From JALZUR01 sp965205365 (GTDB taxonomy: Bacteria > Bdellovibrionota > Bdellovibrionia > Bdellovibrionales > UBA1609): a stretch of DNA of 64,000 nucleotides. The DNA lies in NCBI GenBank assembly GCA_965205365.1, contig CBDBGT010000011.1, forward strand, positions 310,001 to 374,000. The letters run 5' to 3'. Each line of letters begins with the position of its first letter. The stretch's first letter is position 1. Both the position numbers and the translations under genes were made by a program. The notes beneath the pieces were generated by a model. It did not search any database. It was not told the origin of the DNA and saw nothing but the letters and a program-made list of their open reading frames with translations. This document shows positions 43,258 through 51,714 of this stretch, one piece after another.

Positions 43258-43966
43258 AAAATATAAGACCTAAACCTAAACCTGCTATATTTTTATTTTG
43301 AAACCATAAAGTTCCCATAAGAATCATTAAAATACCTACACACACTATACTTAAAATAATATAAAATGATCTTGTAAACATTTTAAATGTTTTAACAGAT
43401 TCAAAATTCATTCTAGACTCTATATTAAATTCAATTTTCTTTAAAAAACTTTGAGCTAATGCATCATTGGGATTTACGGCTATAAGTCTTCCATATTTTT
43501 CAATAGCAAACTCTAAATTCATTTTCTTTGTACAATACTCTATAAAGTTAAGGTGAACAGCTCTATTCTCATAATCTTTTAAAACCTTTGACCATTCAAA
43601 TTCAAAATCTATTTTAAGATTCTTCTCTCCAAGCTCATCAAAACTAGCATTGCCATCTTTTAAAGTTTTAAAATCAAACTCTTGTTGAAGTTGATTCAAT
43701 GTTGTTTTTGCATCTATAGCCTCTACTTTCACTGCTTTAGGTAGCTGAACTGTTTTTAACAAAGTTCCAATAATTTCAGACTGTTGCAAAGCTGCTGATA
43801 ATGGAATTGAAAACTCTGTCTTACATTTTAAACAAGTATACTCAGGCTCTTCTACATATATTTTTGTAGGATCTGAAGAGTAAGGCTTTAAACAGTTTGG
43901 ACATTTAAAATAAATACGACTTAAATCATGGTTTTCATTATTTACATAAAAATCTACATTATTCAA
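43208..43966 (-). CDS. Zinc-ribbon membrane protein of unknown function
   Basis: A 252-residue protein. The N-terminus has two CxxC pairs (CPNCLKPY and CLKCKTEF) forming a zinc ribbon of the MJ0042 type. A charged middle follows, with a TPR-like stretch (FAIEKYGRLIAVNPNDALAQSFL resembles a helix pair). Two membrane helices lie near the C-terminus (about 200-222 and 228-243). It is convergent with, and overlaps, the second subtilase gene. Divergent from lnt by 37 bp. I do not know its role; the layout suggests an inner-membrane protein with a cytoplasmic zinc ribbon. Confidence 0.75.
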   Translation of the reverse strand: MNNVDFYVNNENHDLSRIYFKCPNCLKPYSSDPTKIYVEEPEYTCLKCKTEFSIPLSAALQQSEIIGTLLKTVQLPKAVKVEAIDAKTTLNQLQQEFDFKTLKDGNASFDELGEKNLKIDFEFEWSKVLKDYENRAVHLNFIEYCTKKMNLEFAIEKYGRLIAVNPNDALAQSFLKKIEFNIESRMNFESVKTFKMFTRSFYIILSIVCVGILMILMGTLWFQNKNIAGLGLGLIFFTFAAKAFFQPRQLGN

Positions 43967-44003
43967 TTGGCCTCCTCTTATTTAGCTGTCAAACTATACC
44001 TAA

Positions 44004-45596
44004 ATGGTAAATACAATAAAAACACATATAAACTTTAACTCACCACTTACTCTTTCAATTTTAACAGGATTTTTTCTAGGCACAAGTACAATTCCTTTTC
44101 CCCCATGGGCTTTGTTTTTTTGTTTAGCCCCTCTTTTTTATATTTGGATGACAGAAAGTCCTAAAAAAGTTTTTCTCTACACGACTTTAAGTTTTTTTAT
44201 TGGCTCAATGATCGGCTTTTATTGGGTGGCTTATCTAATTCAAGAGTTTGCCCATCTTTCATGGCCTTTAAGCGTTTTAATATGTTTACTTTTTGCAGTT
44301 TTTTGCCATATTCATATCTCTCTTATGGGGTTTATCTTTGCAAAATGGATTCGTCAGCTTGCAAGTCAAAAACTACTTTCAGCAGCAGCTCTTTTTGCTT
44401 TTTTATGGTCTGTATTCCCTCTCCTATTTCCCTGGAACTTTAGTCTAGGGTGGATTTATGGAGGCCTTCAAGGGTATCAGTTTGCAGATATTATCGGTTC
44501 AGATGGAATAAGTGGCCTCACTATCTTTTTAAATGCTTTTTTTCTTTTTAGCTTTTTGAAACTTAAAACAACAAAACTTCCTATGATAGCAAACATTTCT
44601 TTCATTATTCTTTTTAATTTTGCAGGCAGCCTATATATTAAAAATCTTCCAAAACCTGACTCAATCTATAACGTAGTTATAGGTCAAGCTAATATTGGAA
44701 ACCTTGAAAAACAAATCATGCTAAACCGATACAATTACAAATCAAAAATTATTGATAACTACTTTAAGGTTACACAACTGGGACTTAATAAATCAAAAAA
44801 GAAAGCTAACTTAATTGTCTGGCCTGAAACTGCATTTCCAGAATATTATAATCACAGATTCTTTCAAACCCCTAATACTAAAAGACTTATAAAGTTTATT
44901 AGAAAAAACAAGGTCAACCTTATTACAGGAATTTTTGCACGAACTCCTAATAACAAAACTGCCAATGCTGTCTTATTTTTAGACAAAACAGGAGCTCCCT
45001 CCTCTACTCCCGTGTACAAAAAAATTCTTTTAGCCTTTGGCGAATATATGCCTTTTGAAAAAACATTTCCTTTTTTAAGAAAATGGTTTCCCATGGTTGG
45101 TGATTTTCAAAGAGGAAAATCACCTCAAGTTCGAAGCCTTAATGAGGTTAATATTGGTGTACAGATATGCTATGAAGGTTTGCACCCTTGGTTTAGTCGT
45201 GAACTTGTAGACAAAGGTTCTCAAATCATAATCAACCTCACAAATGATTCCTGGTACGGTCCTTATTCTGAACCCTGGCAACATATGTACTCAAGTGCTT
45301 TTAGGGTTATTGAAAACCGTCAGCCACTTATAAGAGCTACAAACACAGGTATTTCCACTGTTATCCTCTCTGATGGAACATTTTTAGAAAAATCACCTCT
45401 TTATGCTCAATGGGGAGGCTTTTATGAAGTCCCCTATTCCTCTAAACCCAAAAAAACCATTTACCAAAAATGGGGCTATGCAATTTCTTTGCCCCTTATT
45501 ATAATTCTGTTTATTATCTCACTAGCGTATAGAAAACAAGAGGGGAAAGATAAGCTTGAGACAGTCACCTCAGAAGACCCAAATAGAAACCACTGA
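44004..45596 (+). CDS. lnt: Apolipoprotein N-acyltransferase
   Basis: A 530-residue enzyme with about six N-terminal membrane segments and a periplasmic nitrilase domain. Catalytic residues are visible: Glu in VWPETAFPEY, Lys in YKKILLAFGEYMPFE and Cys in VQICYEGLHP. It adds the third acyl chain to lipoproteins, consistent with several lipoproteins in this window (OppA, ApbE). A last membrane helix near 500 is followed by a charged tail that overlaps mutS2 by 41 bp. The starting ATG is 37 bp from the divergent gene. Confidence 0.95.
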   Translation: MVNTIKTHINFNSPLTLSILTGFFLGTSTIPFPPWALFFCLAPLFYIWMTESPKKVFLYTTLSFFIGSMIGFYWVAYLIQEFAHLSWPLSVLICLLFAVFCHIHISLMGFIFAKWIRQLASQKLLSAAALFAFLWSVFPLLFPWNFSLGWIYGGLQGYQFADIIGSDGISGLTIFLNAFFLFSFLKLKTTKLPMIANISFIILFNFAGSLYIKNLPKPDSIYNVVIGQANIGNLEKQIMLNRYNYKSKIIDNYFKVTQLGLNKSKKKANLIVWPETAFPEYYNHRFFQTPNTKRLIKFIRKNKVNLITGIFARTPNNKTANAVLFLDKTGAPSSTPVYKKILLAFGEYMPFEKTFPFLRKWFPMVGDFQRGKSPQVRSLNEVNIGVQICYEGLHPWFSRELVDKGSQIIINLTNDSWYGPYSEPWQHMYSSAFRVIENRQPLIRATNTGISTVILSDGTFLEKSPLYAQWGGFYEVPYSSKPKKTIYQKWGYAISLPLIIILFIISLAYRKQEGKDKLETVTSEDPNRNH

Positions 45597-47892
45597 TTTT
45601 GACTGGAAGATTGTTCTTAAAAAAATAGCAAGTTTCACAAGCTGCTCTCAAGCAAAAGATAAAATTCTCCAAATACAACCCTACCAACATATTTCCATAG
45701 CTCAAAAAAATATGGATATGATTGACTCTTTTAAACAAATCCTTTCAGGTGATGTTAACAAGATTCACCTTGATGGCATTGAAGGCCTTGAGTCCATTCT
45801 TTATTCTATTAAAAAAGGACAATCTTTAACTTCTCAAGATTTAAACTCTATAAGACTTTTTTTTGAAGATTTAAAAGCTTTAAATGAAATCTACCCTTGG
45901 ACAAAGTTTGAAAAAATTTCCTCGCTTATAAATAAAGTGATGAATTCTGATTTATTTTTAGATAAAATCTCTGCACTAATTACTGAAAACGGAGCCTTTA
46001 GGTCTAACGCTAGCCATTTACTTTTTGAAAGTTTTAATAAGAAAAAATCTCTCTCTCAAAAAATTCATAAAACTCTAGATCAACTTGTAAAAGATTTTTC
46101 TTTAGAAAATATTTTACAGGATCGATATATTACAACTCGTGAGGGTCGATGGGTTTTACCTATAATAAGTGGAAAACAGCACGACTTTAAAGGAATCATT
46201 CATGACTCTAGTAACTCTAAACAAACTGTATATATGGAACCTGAAGCAGTTATTGGGTTAAATAACAGCATTCGTGAGCTTGAAAATATTATAAAACAAG
46301 AGATTGATCGCCTTTTAAAAGAAATTTCTGATTTTTTGCATTTAAAATATTCTGGAATCTATAAATCTTATCTTGCTGCAATTGAAATCGATGCATTATC
46401 TGCTTGTGCTCATTGGTCTATGCACTATTGTGCAAACCGTATAACTATTAGTAAAAATTATTTTATAAGCTTAAAGGAAGGCTTTCATCCTCTTCTTATT
46501 GATGAGAAAATAAAGCTAACTAAAAATAATTTTGAACTTTCTGAAAAAGAAAATATTCTTCTCTTATCTGGACCCAATGCTGGAGGAAAAACAGTTTTTC
46601 TTAAATGTGTTGGCCTTGCTTGTCATATGGCAAGGTGTGGCCTTCCTGTCTGTGCCCGTGAGTCCAGTATAGTTCCTTTTTTCCAAACTATTAAAGTTCT
46701 TATTGGAGACCATCAGTCTGTTGAAGAATCTCTTTCAACTTTTGCCGCTCATTTAAAAACCCTTGATACTTGTTCAAACCTTAAGGGCTCTAAAAACCTT
46801 GTTCTTATTGATGAAATCTGTGGCTCCACAGAAGCTGAAGAAGGCTCTGCTCTATCAAGAGCTTTTATTGAGAAAATATCAGAGAATAAAGTTAAGGGTT
46901 TTATCACATCACACTTAAGTCCCCTTAAATCTGGATGGTCTAAAAATTCTGGAGTTGTAAATGGATCTATGTACTTTGATCAAAAAAAAGGAGTTCCCAC
47001 CTATGAATTTGTTAAGGGTGTTCCTGGGGATTCTTTAGCTTTAGAAACAGCAAAAAAAGCTGGAGTAAATCCTGATATTATTAATCGAGCACTTTTTTTT
47101 CTAAACCCTGATCAAAAGAAAAAATACTCAGGCCTTATGGAGATTGAATCTTTACAAGAGAGCTTAAAAGTTCAAAGAAAAGCTTATCAAGAAAAAGAAA
47201 AAGAACTTGATCAACTTAAATCTGAATACCAAGGAATGATACAAGAATTTAAACAAGAACAAGACAGCCTTCTTGAAATGACCATTAAGCGTGCTCAAGA
47301 TAATCTAGATAAAAACTCAGCCTACGCAAATATACAAAGTTTTATTAAAAATAAAACCCACTTAGATAAGATGAAAAATAAGGCTCCAAAACTTATAAAA
47401 ACTCTCTCTACTCTTCCTACTGTAAACATCACTGCAGAAAATTTTTCTTTAAAATTTCCACCCGGAACTCTTGTCTATATCCCTTCCTTAAAAAAGAAAG
47501 GCGTTATTCAAGGCACACCAAACTCTAAGGGCTTTGTCCCTATTATAAGTGATTCAATGAGACTTCTTATTAAATGGTCTGAAGCTAGATCAGTAAGCTC
47601 ATCTACAGAAAATACTGAGCTAGTAAAAAAAACCCCATCTATTAAAAATATACTTGAAGACAAAATTAAAAATCAAGTAGACCTAAGAGGCATGGATGTT
47701 CAAACAGCTCTTGAAGAGCTTGAAAACTCCATTGATAAGTCTCTTCGTTTAGAATCTGACGACTTAAAAGTAATTCACGGTCATGGTACTGAAAAAATAA
47801 AAAAAAATATTCGAAGCTTTTTATCCCGCCACCCTCTTGTTAAAACCTGGAGAGCAGAGTTAAATGATGGAGCTACCTTAGCCATATTTTAA
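45556..47892 (+). CDS. mutS2: MutS2 ATPase/endonuclease
   Basis: A 778-residue protein. The MutS core has Walker A GPNAGGKTVFLK and Walker B LVLIDEICGSTEAEEG. A long coiled coil (about 525-600) follows, then a KOW-like linker, and a C-terminal Smr nuclease domain (VDLRGMDVQTALEEL and IHGHGTEKIKKNIR). The TTG at 45556 is chosen because AGGGGA lies 9 bp upstream; no ATG occurs in frame before the conserved start. MutS2 acts on recombination intermediates or collided ribosomes in other bacteria. Coupled to lnt by overlap. Confidence 0.93.
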   Translation: MRQSPQKTQIETTDFDWKIVLKKIASFTSCSQAKDKILQIQPYQHISIAQKNMDMIDSFKQILSGDVNKIHLDGIEGLESILYSIKKGQSLTSQDLNSIRLFFEDLKALNEIYPWTKFEKISSLINKVMNSDLFLDKISALITENGAFRSNASHLLFESFNKKKSLSQKIHKTLDQLVKDFSLENILQDRYITTREGRWVLPIISGKQHDFKGIIHDSSNSKQTVYMEPEAVIGLNNSIRELENIIKQEIDRLLKEISDFLHLKYSGIYKSYLAAIEIDALSACAHWSMHYCANRITISKNYFISLKEGFHPLLIDEKIKLTKNNFELSEKENILLLSGPNAGGKTVFLKCVGLACHMARCGLPVCARESSIVPFFQTIKVLIGDHQSVEESLSTFAAHLKTLDTCSNLKGSKNLVLIDEICGSTEAEEGSALSRAFIEKISENKVKGFITSHLSPLKSGWSKNSGVVNGSMYFDQKKGVPTYEFVKGVPGDSLALETAKKAGVNPDIINRALFFLNPDQKKKYSGLMEIESLQESLKVQRKAYQEKEKELDQLKSEYQGMIQEFKQEQDSLLEMTIKRAQDNLDKNSAYANIQSFIKNKTHLDKMKNKAPKLIKTLSTLPTVNITAENFSLKFPPGTLVYIPSLKKKGVIQGTPNSKGFVPIISDSMRLLIKWSEARSVSSSTENTELVKKTPSIKNILEDKIKNQVDLRGMDVQTALEELENSIDKSLRLESDDLKVIHGHGTEKIKKNIRSFLSRHPLVKTWRAELNDGATLAIF

Positions 47893-47980
47893 ATATTTTC
47901 ATTTCTCTTAACATAAGATAAAAGTTATACTAATTAATTTTTAGAAAAACATTTTAATTTAAAAACTCTTTTATAAAATT

Positions 47981-48001
47981 AGCTTTAAACTTTTTAAAGC
48001 T
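47981..48001. terminator. Candidate bidirectional hairpin after mutS2 and oppC
   Basis: AGCTTTAAA-CTT-TTTAAAGCT is a perfect 9 bp inverted repeat in the 135 bp gap between the convergent mutS2 and opp genes. It is AT-rich, and only a broken T-run follows on the minus strand (AATTTTAT), so termination strength is uncertain. Confidence 0.4.
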
Positions 48002-48027
48002 CTTACAATAACAAACTTAAAACTAGA

Positions 48028-48930
48028 TCATTTCATTTTAGGATCAAAGGCATCCCTTAAGCCGTCCCCAAAAAGATTAAACGCAAGCATAGTAAGCCCT
48101 AGAGCAATTGAAGGGTAGAGTATTAAGTGTGGAAAGGACCTCATAGAGCGCCAGCCATCGGCTGCTAGCACCCCCCAACTACTATAAGGTGGTTGTAAGC
48201 CTAATCCAATAAAACTTAAAAAACTCTCAATAAGAATATTTGAAGGAATCTGAAAGGTTAAAAGTACAATAATTGGCCCTAAAATATTAGGAAAAATATG
48301 TTTTAGTAAAATCTTATACCCTGGAGACCCTAAAGCTTTTGCTGCCTCAACAAAGGCTAACTCTTTAACCTGTAAAACTTGCCCTCTAACAACCCTTGCT
48401 AAAGTCACCCAACCCACCACACTCAAAGCCAAAAGCATTCCCATTAAGGCTCTTAACTCAGGATCTTGAAAAAAAATTACTGAATCAAAAATAACTTTCA
48501 CTAAAATTAAAAGCACTATAGATGGTATTGAAATTAAAATATCTACAGTTCTCATCATAACAGCATCTATACGACCTCCAATCCAACCAGAAATACACCC
48601 ATAAACAGTCCCTATAAGCATTGAAATTAAAGCTGTAAAGATTCCAACAGACATAGACATTCTAGCCCCATAAATAATTCGTGAAAGCACATCTCTACCT
48701 AAGCTATCTGTGCCCAATAAAAATACTGAGCTTGGAGCCTCTAATAAATGATCAATATGTTGTGCTTCAAAGGAATACGGTGCTAAATATTTAGCAAACA
48801 CGGCTATTAAACAAATTAAAGATACAAAACAAAATGAAACCATTGAAGCCTTATTTTTCTTCAATCTTAAAAAAGAGTCTTTCCACAGGCTTTTTGATTT
48901 TATACTTTCTAAAGACTTATACTTGTTCAT
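48028..48930 (-). CDS. oppC: Oligopeptide ABC transporter permease OppC
   Basis: A 300-residue permease with six spans. LGTDSLGRDVLSRIIYGARMS is the OppC/DppC signature, and the EAA loop is EAAKALGSPGYKILLKHIFPN. An N-terminal segment precedes the first span as usual. It forms the inner-membrane channel with OppB, encoded 11 bp upstream on the same strand. No OppD or OppF ATPase gene follows. Confidence 0.93.
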   Translation of the reverse strand: MNKYKSLESIKSKSLWKDSFLRLKKNKASMVSFCFVSLICLIAVFAKYLAPYSFEAQHIDHLLEAPSSVFLLGTDSLGRDVLSRIIYGARMSMSVGIFTALISMLIGTVYGCISGWIGGRIDAVMMRTVDILISIPSIVLLILVKVIFDSVIFFQDPELRALMGMLLALSVVGWVTLARVVRGQVLQVKELAFVEAAKALGSPGYKILLKHIFPNILGPIIVLLTFQIPSNILIESFLSFIGLGLQPPYSSWGVLAADGWRSMRSFPHLILYPSIALGLTMLAFNLFGDGLRDAFDPKMK

Positions 48931-48941
48931 ATTAAATTCCC

Positions 48942-50024
48942 TTAAGTTAGTCTAATTCTTGGATCAAAAAATGAATACAATAAATCAACAATAAGATTAC
49001 TCAAGACTAACAATACTGAATATAAAAGAGTTAAGCCTAATATTAATGGGTAGTCTCTATTCGTAACTGATTGAACCAAATGCTTACCAATTCCAGGAAC
49101 AGCAAATAAAACTTCAATTACAAACGACCCTGAAAGAATACCAGCAAGTAAAGGCCCTGAGTATGTAAGGACGGGAATAAGAGAATTTTTAAGCACATGT
49201 TTATATAAAATCATAAATTCAGATAAACCTTTAGACCTAGCTGTTCTAATATAATCAGCTCTAATCACATCTAAAACCGTAGACCTTGTAAGCCTTGCTA
49301 TAAAGGCAGCAGGCCTTATTCCTAAAGTCACAACAGGTAAAATATAATGAAGAGAACTGTCCCACATAGCTGGAGGTAAAATCTCTAAATAATATGAAAA
49401 TATCATAATCAAAACTGAGCCTACTAAAAAATTAGGAAGTGCAACACCACTTATGGCAACTCCCATGGTCACAGTGTCCTGCCATGTATTGTGTCTTGAT
49501 GCTGCAAATAGCCCAAATGGTATTCCTATAATAAATGACAGTGCAAAGGAATAAACACCTAAAATAAATGATGCAGGAAAACTTTCTGCTATTATATTTC
49601 CAACAGATCTACCTACGTATTTGTAGGATTCACCAAATTCTAAAGTGACAGCACTTTTTAAATAACTCATATATTGAACTATAGCAGGCTGGTCTAAACC
49701 ATATTTTTTTTCAATATTTGCTTTAATCTCAGAAGGTAAAACCTTTTCAGTATCAAACGGCCCTCCAGGCATGAGTCTTAACAAAACAAACGTTAAGGTA
49801 GCTATGATAAAAAGAGTCACAAAAGCCTCTAAAACTCTTTTAAGACAATATACAATTGAATTACTCATATATGCAAAAAATACCAAACCACTAAATATTT
49901 CTACAACAAATATTCCTATTAAAAAATATGGAACTTCATAATCTAATAGATTAAGCCCCACAATAAATAAGATGGTGCCTAGTATAATCAATACAAATAT
50001 TTTTGATAAATTTAAGCTTTTCAT
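48942..50024 (-). CDS. oppB: Oligopeptide ABC transporter permease OppB with extra N-terminal segments
   Basis: A 360-residue permease. The OppB part begins around residue 60 (CLKRVLEAFVTLFIIATLTFVLLRLMPGGPF) and includes the EAA loop RTARSKGLSEFMILYKHVLKNS. The first ~55 residues add two hydrophobic segments not present in ordinary OppB (about 306 residues). It is 15 bp after oppA and 11 bp before oppC. Confidence 0.92.
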   Translation of the reverse strand: MKSLNLSKIFVLIILGTILFIVGLNLLDYEVPYFLIGIFVVEIFSGLVFFAYMSNSIVYCLKRVLEAFVTLFIIATLTFVLLRLMPGGPFDTEKVLPSEIKANIEKKYGLDQPAIVQYMSYLKSAVTLEFGESYKYVGRSVGNIIAESFPASFILGVYSFALSFIIGIPFGLFAASRHNTWQDTVTMGVAISGVALPNFLVGSVLIMIFSYYLEILPPAMWDSSLHYILPVVTLGIRPAAFIARLTRSTVLDVIRADYIRTARSKGLSEFMILYKHVLKNSLIPVLTYSGPLLAGILSGSFVIEVLFAVPGIGKHLVQSVTNRDYPLILGLTLLYSVLLVLSNLIVDLLYSFFDPRIRLT

Positions 50025-50039
50025 CTTAAACTAATCACT

Positions 50040-51623
50040 TTATTGAACACTTGTCTTTTTTAACTTATACTCTTCCATAACATTAATTGGAAACGAGATA
50101 ACTCTATTTGCTATAAGATGATGAGCAACCTTTGTATATACTGGAAAAACTGGAACGTCTTGATTTACTAAAATCTGATGTGCTCTTAAGTAAAGCTCCA
50201 ATCTCTTCGGCTTGTTATCAACTAGCTCCACAGCATCTTCAATTATTTTATCAAATGTCTTATTTTTCCAACCCGTATGGTTTTGTTCAGAATATGATAA
50301 CAACAATTCGAAAAAATTGTTGGGATCTGGATAATCTGCAACCCAACCCATTCTATACATGTGAGATGGATTAACTCTTACAGTTTGTAAGTAAACCTTC
50401 CACTCTTCATTTTTAATTTCAACTTTAATACCTAAATTTTCTTTTAATTGAGATTGAACATTTTCAGCAATTCTTTTATGATCTTCAAGGGTATTAAAGG
50501 AGAGTTGAATTTTAGGGAAAGGGTTTATTTCATCATATCCAGCATCTTTTAAATATTTCTTAGCCCTAACAGGATCAAAAGCCAAACCCACATCACCATT
50601 ATGTCCAAACATCCCATGAGGAATCCAACCTGTTAAAGGCTTCCCCCCTCCTTGTAACATCTTTGTAATTTGACTCCTATCAATTGCATGGGACAAAGCT
50701 TTCCTAACTAATACATTATCTGTAGGGACTTTTTGAGTGTTAAACCCATAATAATACGTAACTAATACAGGGTATTCTAAAAACTCTTTTCTTGCTCTTA
50801 AAATAGGAAGGTCTTTAGCTGGTAGCGTTCTTAATACATCTATTTTTCCTGCATCAAATAAATTTAAAGCCGTCTGTGTTTCTGAAATCACATAAAAAAT
50901 AATATTTTTAACTTTTGCAGGCTTATCAAAAAAAAGAGGATTTCTTTCTATGACTAAAGCCTTATCATGATCCCACTTAATAAGATTGTAAGGCCCTAAG
51001 GTTACAATATTTTGAGGTTCAGTCCATTTGTTACCAAATTTATTTACAATATCTTTTCTTATTGGAAAAGTTGAGGCATGGGTTAAAAGATATGGAAACT
51101 GCATTGCCTTTTCTAATTTAACATAGACAATATTTCCTTTAACCTTTACTCCAACCTGGTTAAAATCTTTTATTTTACCTTCATTATACATTCTCGCATT
51201 TTTAATACCATACAAGAAATATGCATACTGAGACGCGGTTAAAGGATTCAACAGCCTTTCCCACCCATCAACAATATGTTGAGGCTCAAAAGGTTGACCA
51301 TCACTCCATTTCATACCTTCTCTAATTTTAAATTCCCAGACCTTAGCACCCTTTAATGACTTCCATTCTGTTGCCAAAGATGGTGACAGCTTGACCTCAC
51401 CGCCAGTATATTTAAACTGAACAAGCCCTTCCATAATATTTTGAGTTAAAAAGCTTGATGTTGAATCAGTTGATTTATGCCAATCCAACGTTGGAGGCTC
51501 TCCAATAATCCTCATTCTCAATGTTTCAGATATTTTAAGTCCAAAATCACCTTTAGAGTTCTTTTTCTTACAAGACGTCGTCAATGCAACCAACAAAATA
51601 AATAGTAATAAAGCCCTAAACAC
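50040..51623 (-). CDS. oppA: Oligopeptide-binding lipoprotein OppA
   Basis: A 527-residue substrate-binding lipoprotein of SBP family 5. The signal peptide ends at the lipobox ALTTSC (Cys 18). Family blocks are GEPPTLDWH, GMKWSDGQPFEPQHIVDGWERLLNP, VRKALSHAIDR and WVADYPDPNNFFELL. It captures peptides in the periplasm for OppBC. It is the first gene of the minus-strand oppA-B-C operon; the energising ATPases must be elsewhere or shared. Confidence 0.93.
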   Translation of the reverse strand: MFRALLLFILLVALTTSCKKKNSKGDFGLKISETLRMRIIGEPPTLDWHKSTDSTSSFLTQNIMEGLVQFKYTGGEVKLSPSLATEWKSLKGAKVWEFKIREGMKWSDGQPFEPQHIVDGWERLLNPLTASQYAYFLYGIKNARMYNEGKIKDFNQVGVKVKGNIVYVKLEKAMQFPYLLTHASTFPIRKDIVNKFGNKWTEPQNIVTLGPYNLIKWDHDKALVIERNPLFFDKPAKVKNIIFYVISETQTALNLFDAGKIDVLRTLPAKDLPILRARKEFLEYPVLVTYYYGFNTQKVPTDNVLVRKALSHAIDRSQITKMLQGGGKPLTGWIPHGMFGHNGDVGLAFDPVRAKKYLKDAGYDEINPFPKIQLSFNTLEDHKRIAENVQSQLKENLGIKVEIKNEEWKVYLQTVRVNPSHMYRMGWVADYPDPNNFFELLLSYSEQNHTGWKNKTFDKIIEDAVELVDNKPKRLELYLRAHQILVNQDVPVFPVYTKVAHHLIANRVISFPINVMEEYKLKKTSVQ

Positions 51624-51714
51624 TTAATACCTCCTCTATAAAGAAGGGTTTAATCACATATTAAGACTTCTTGCAAAGAGAGGGTTCTTTGGATTTTAAT
51701 AAATACTAAAAACC

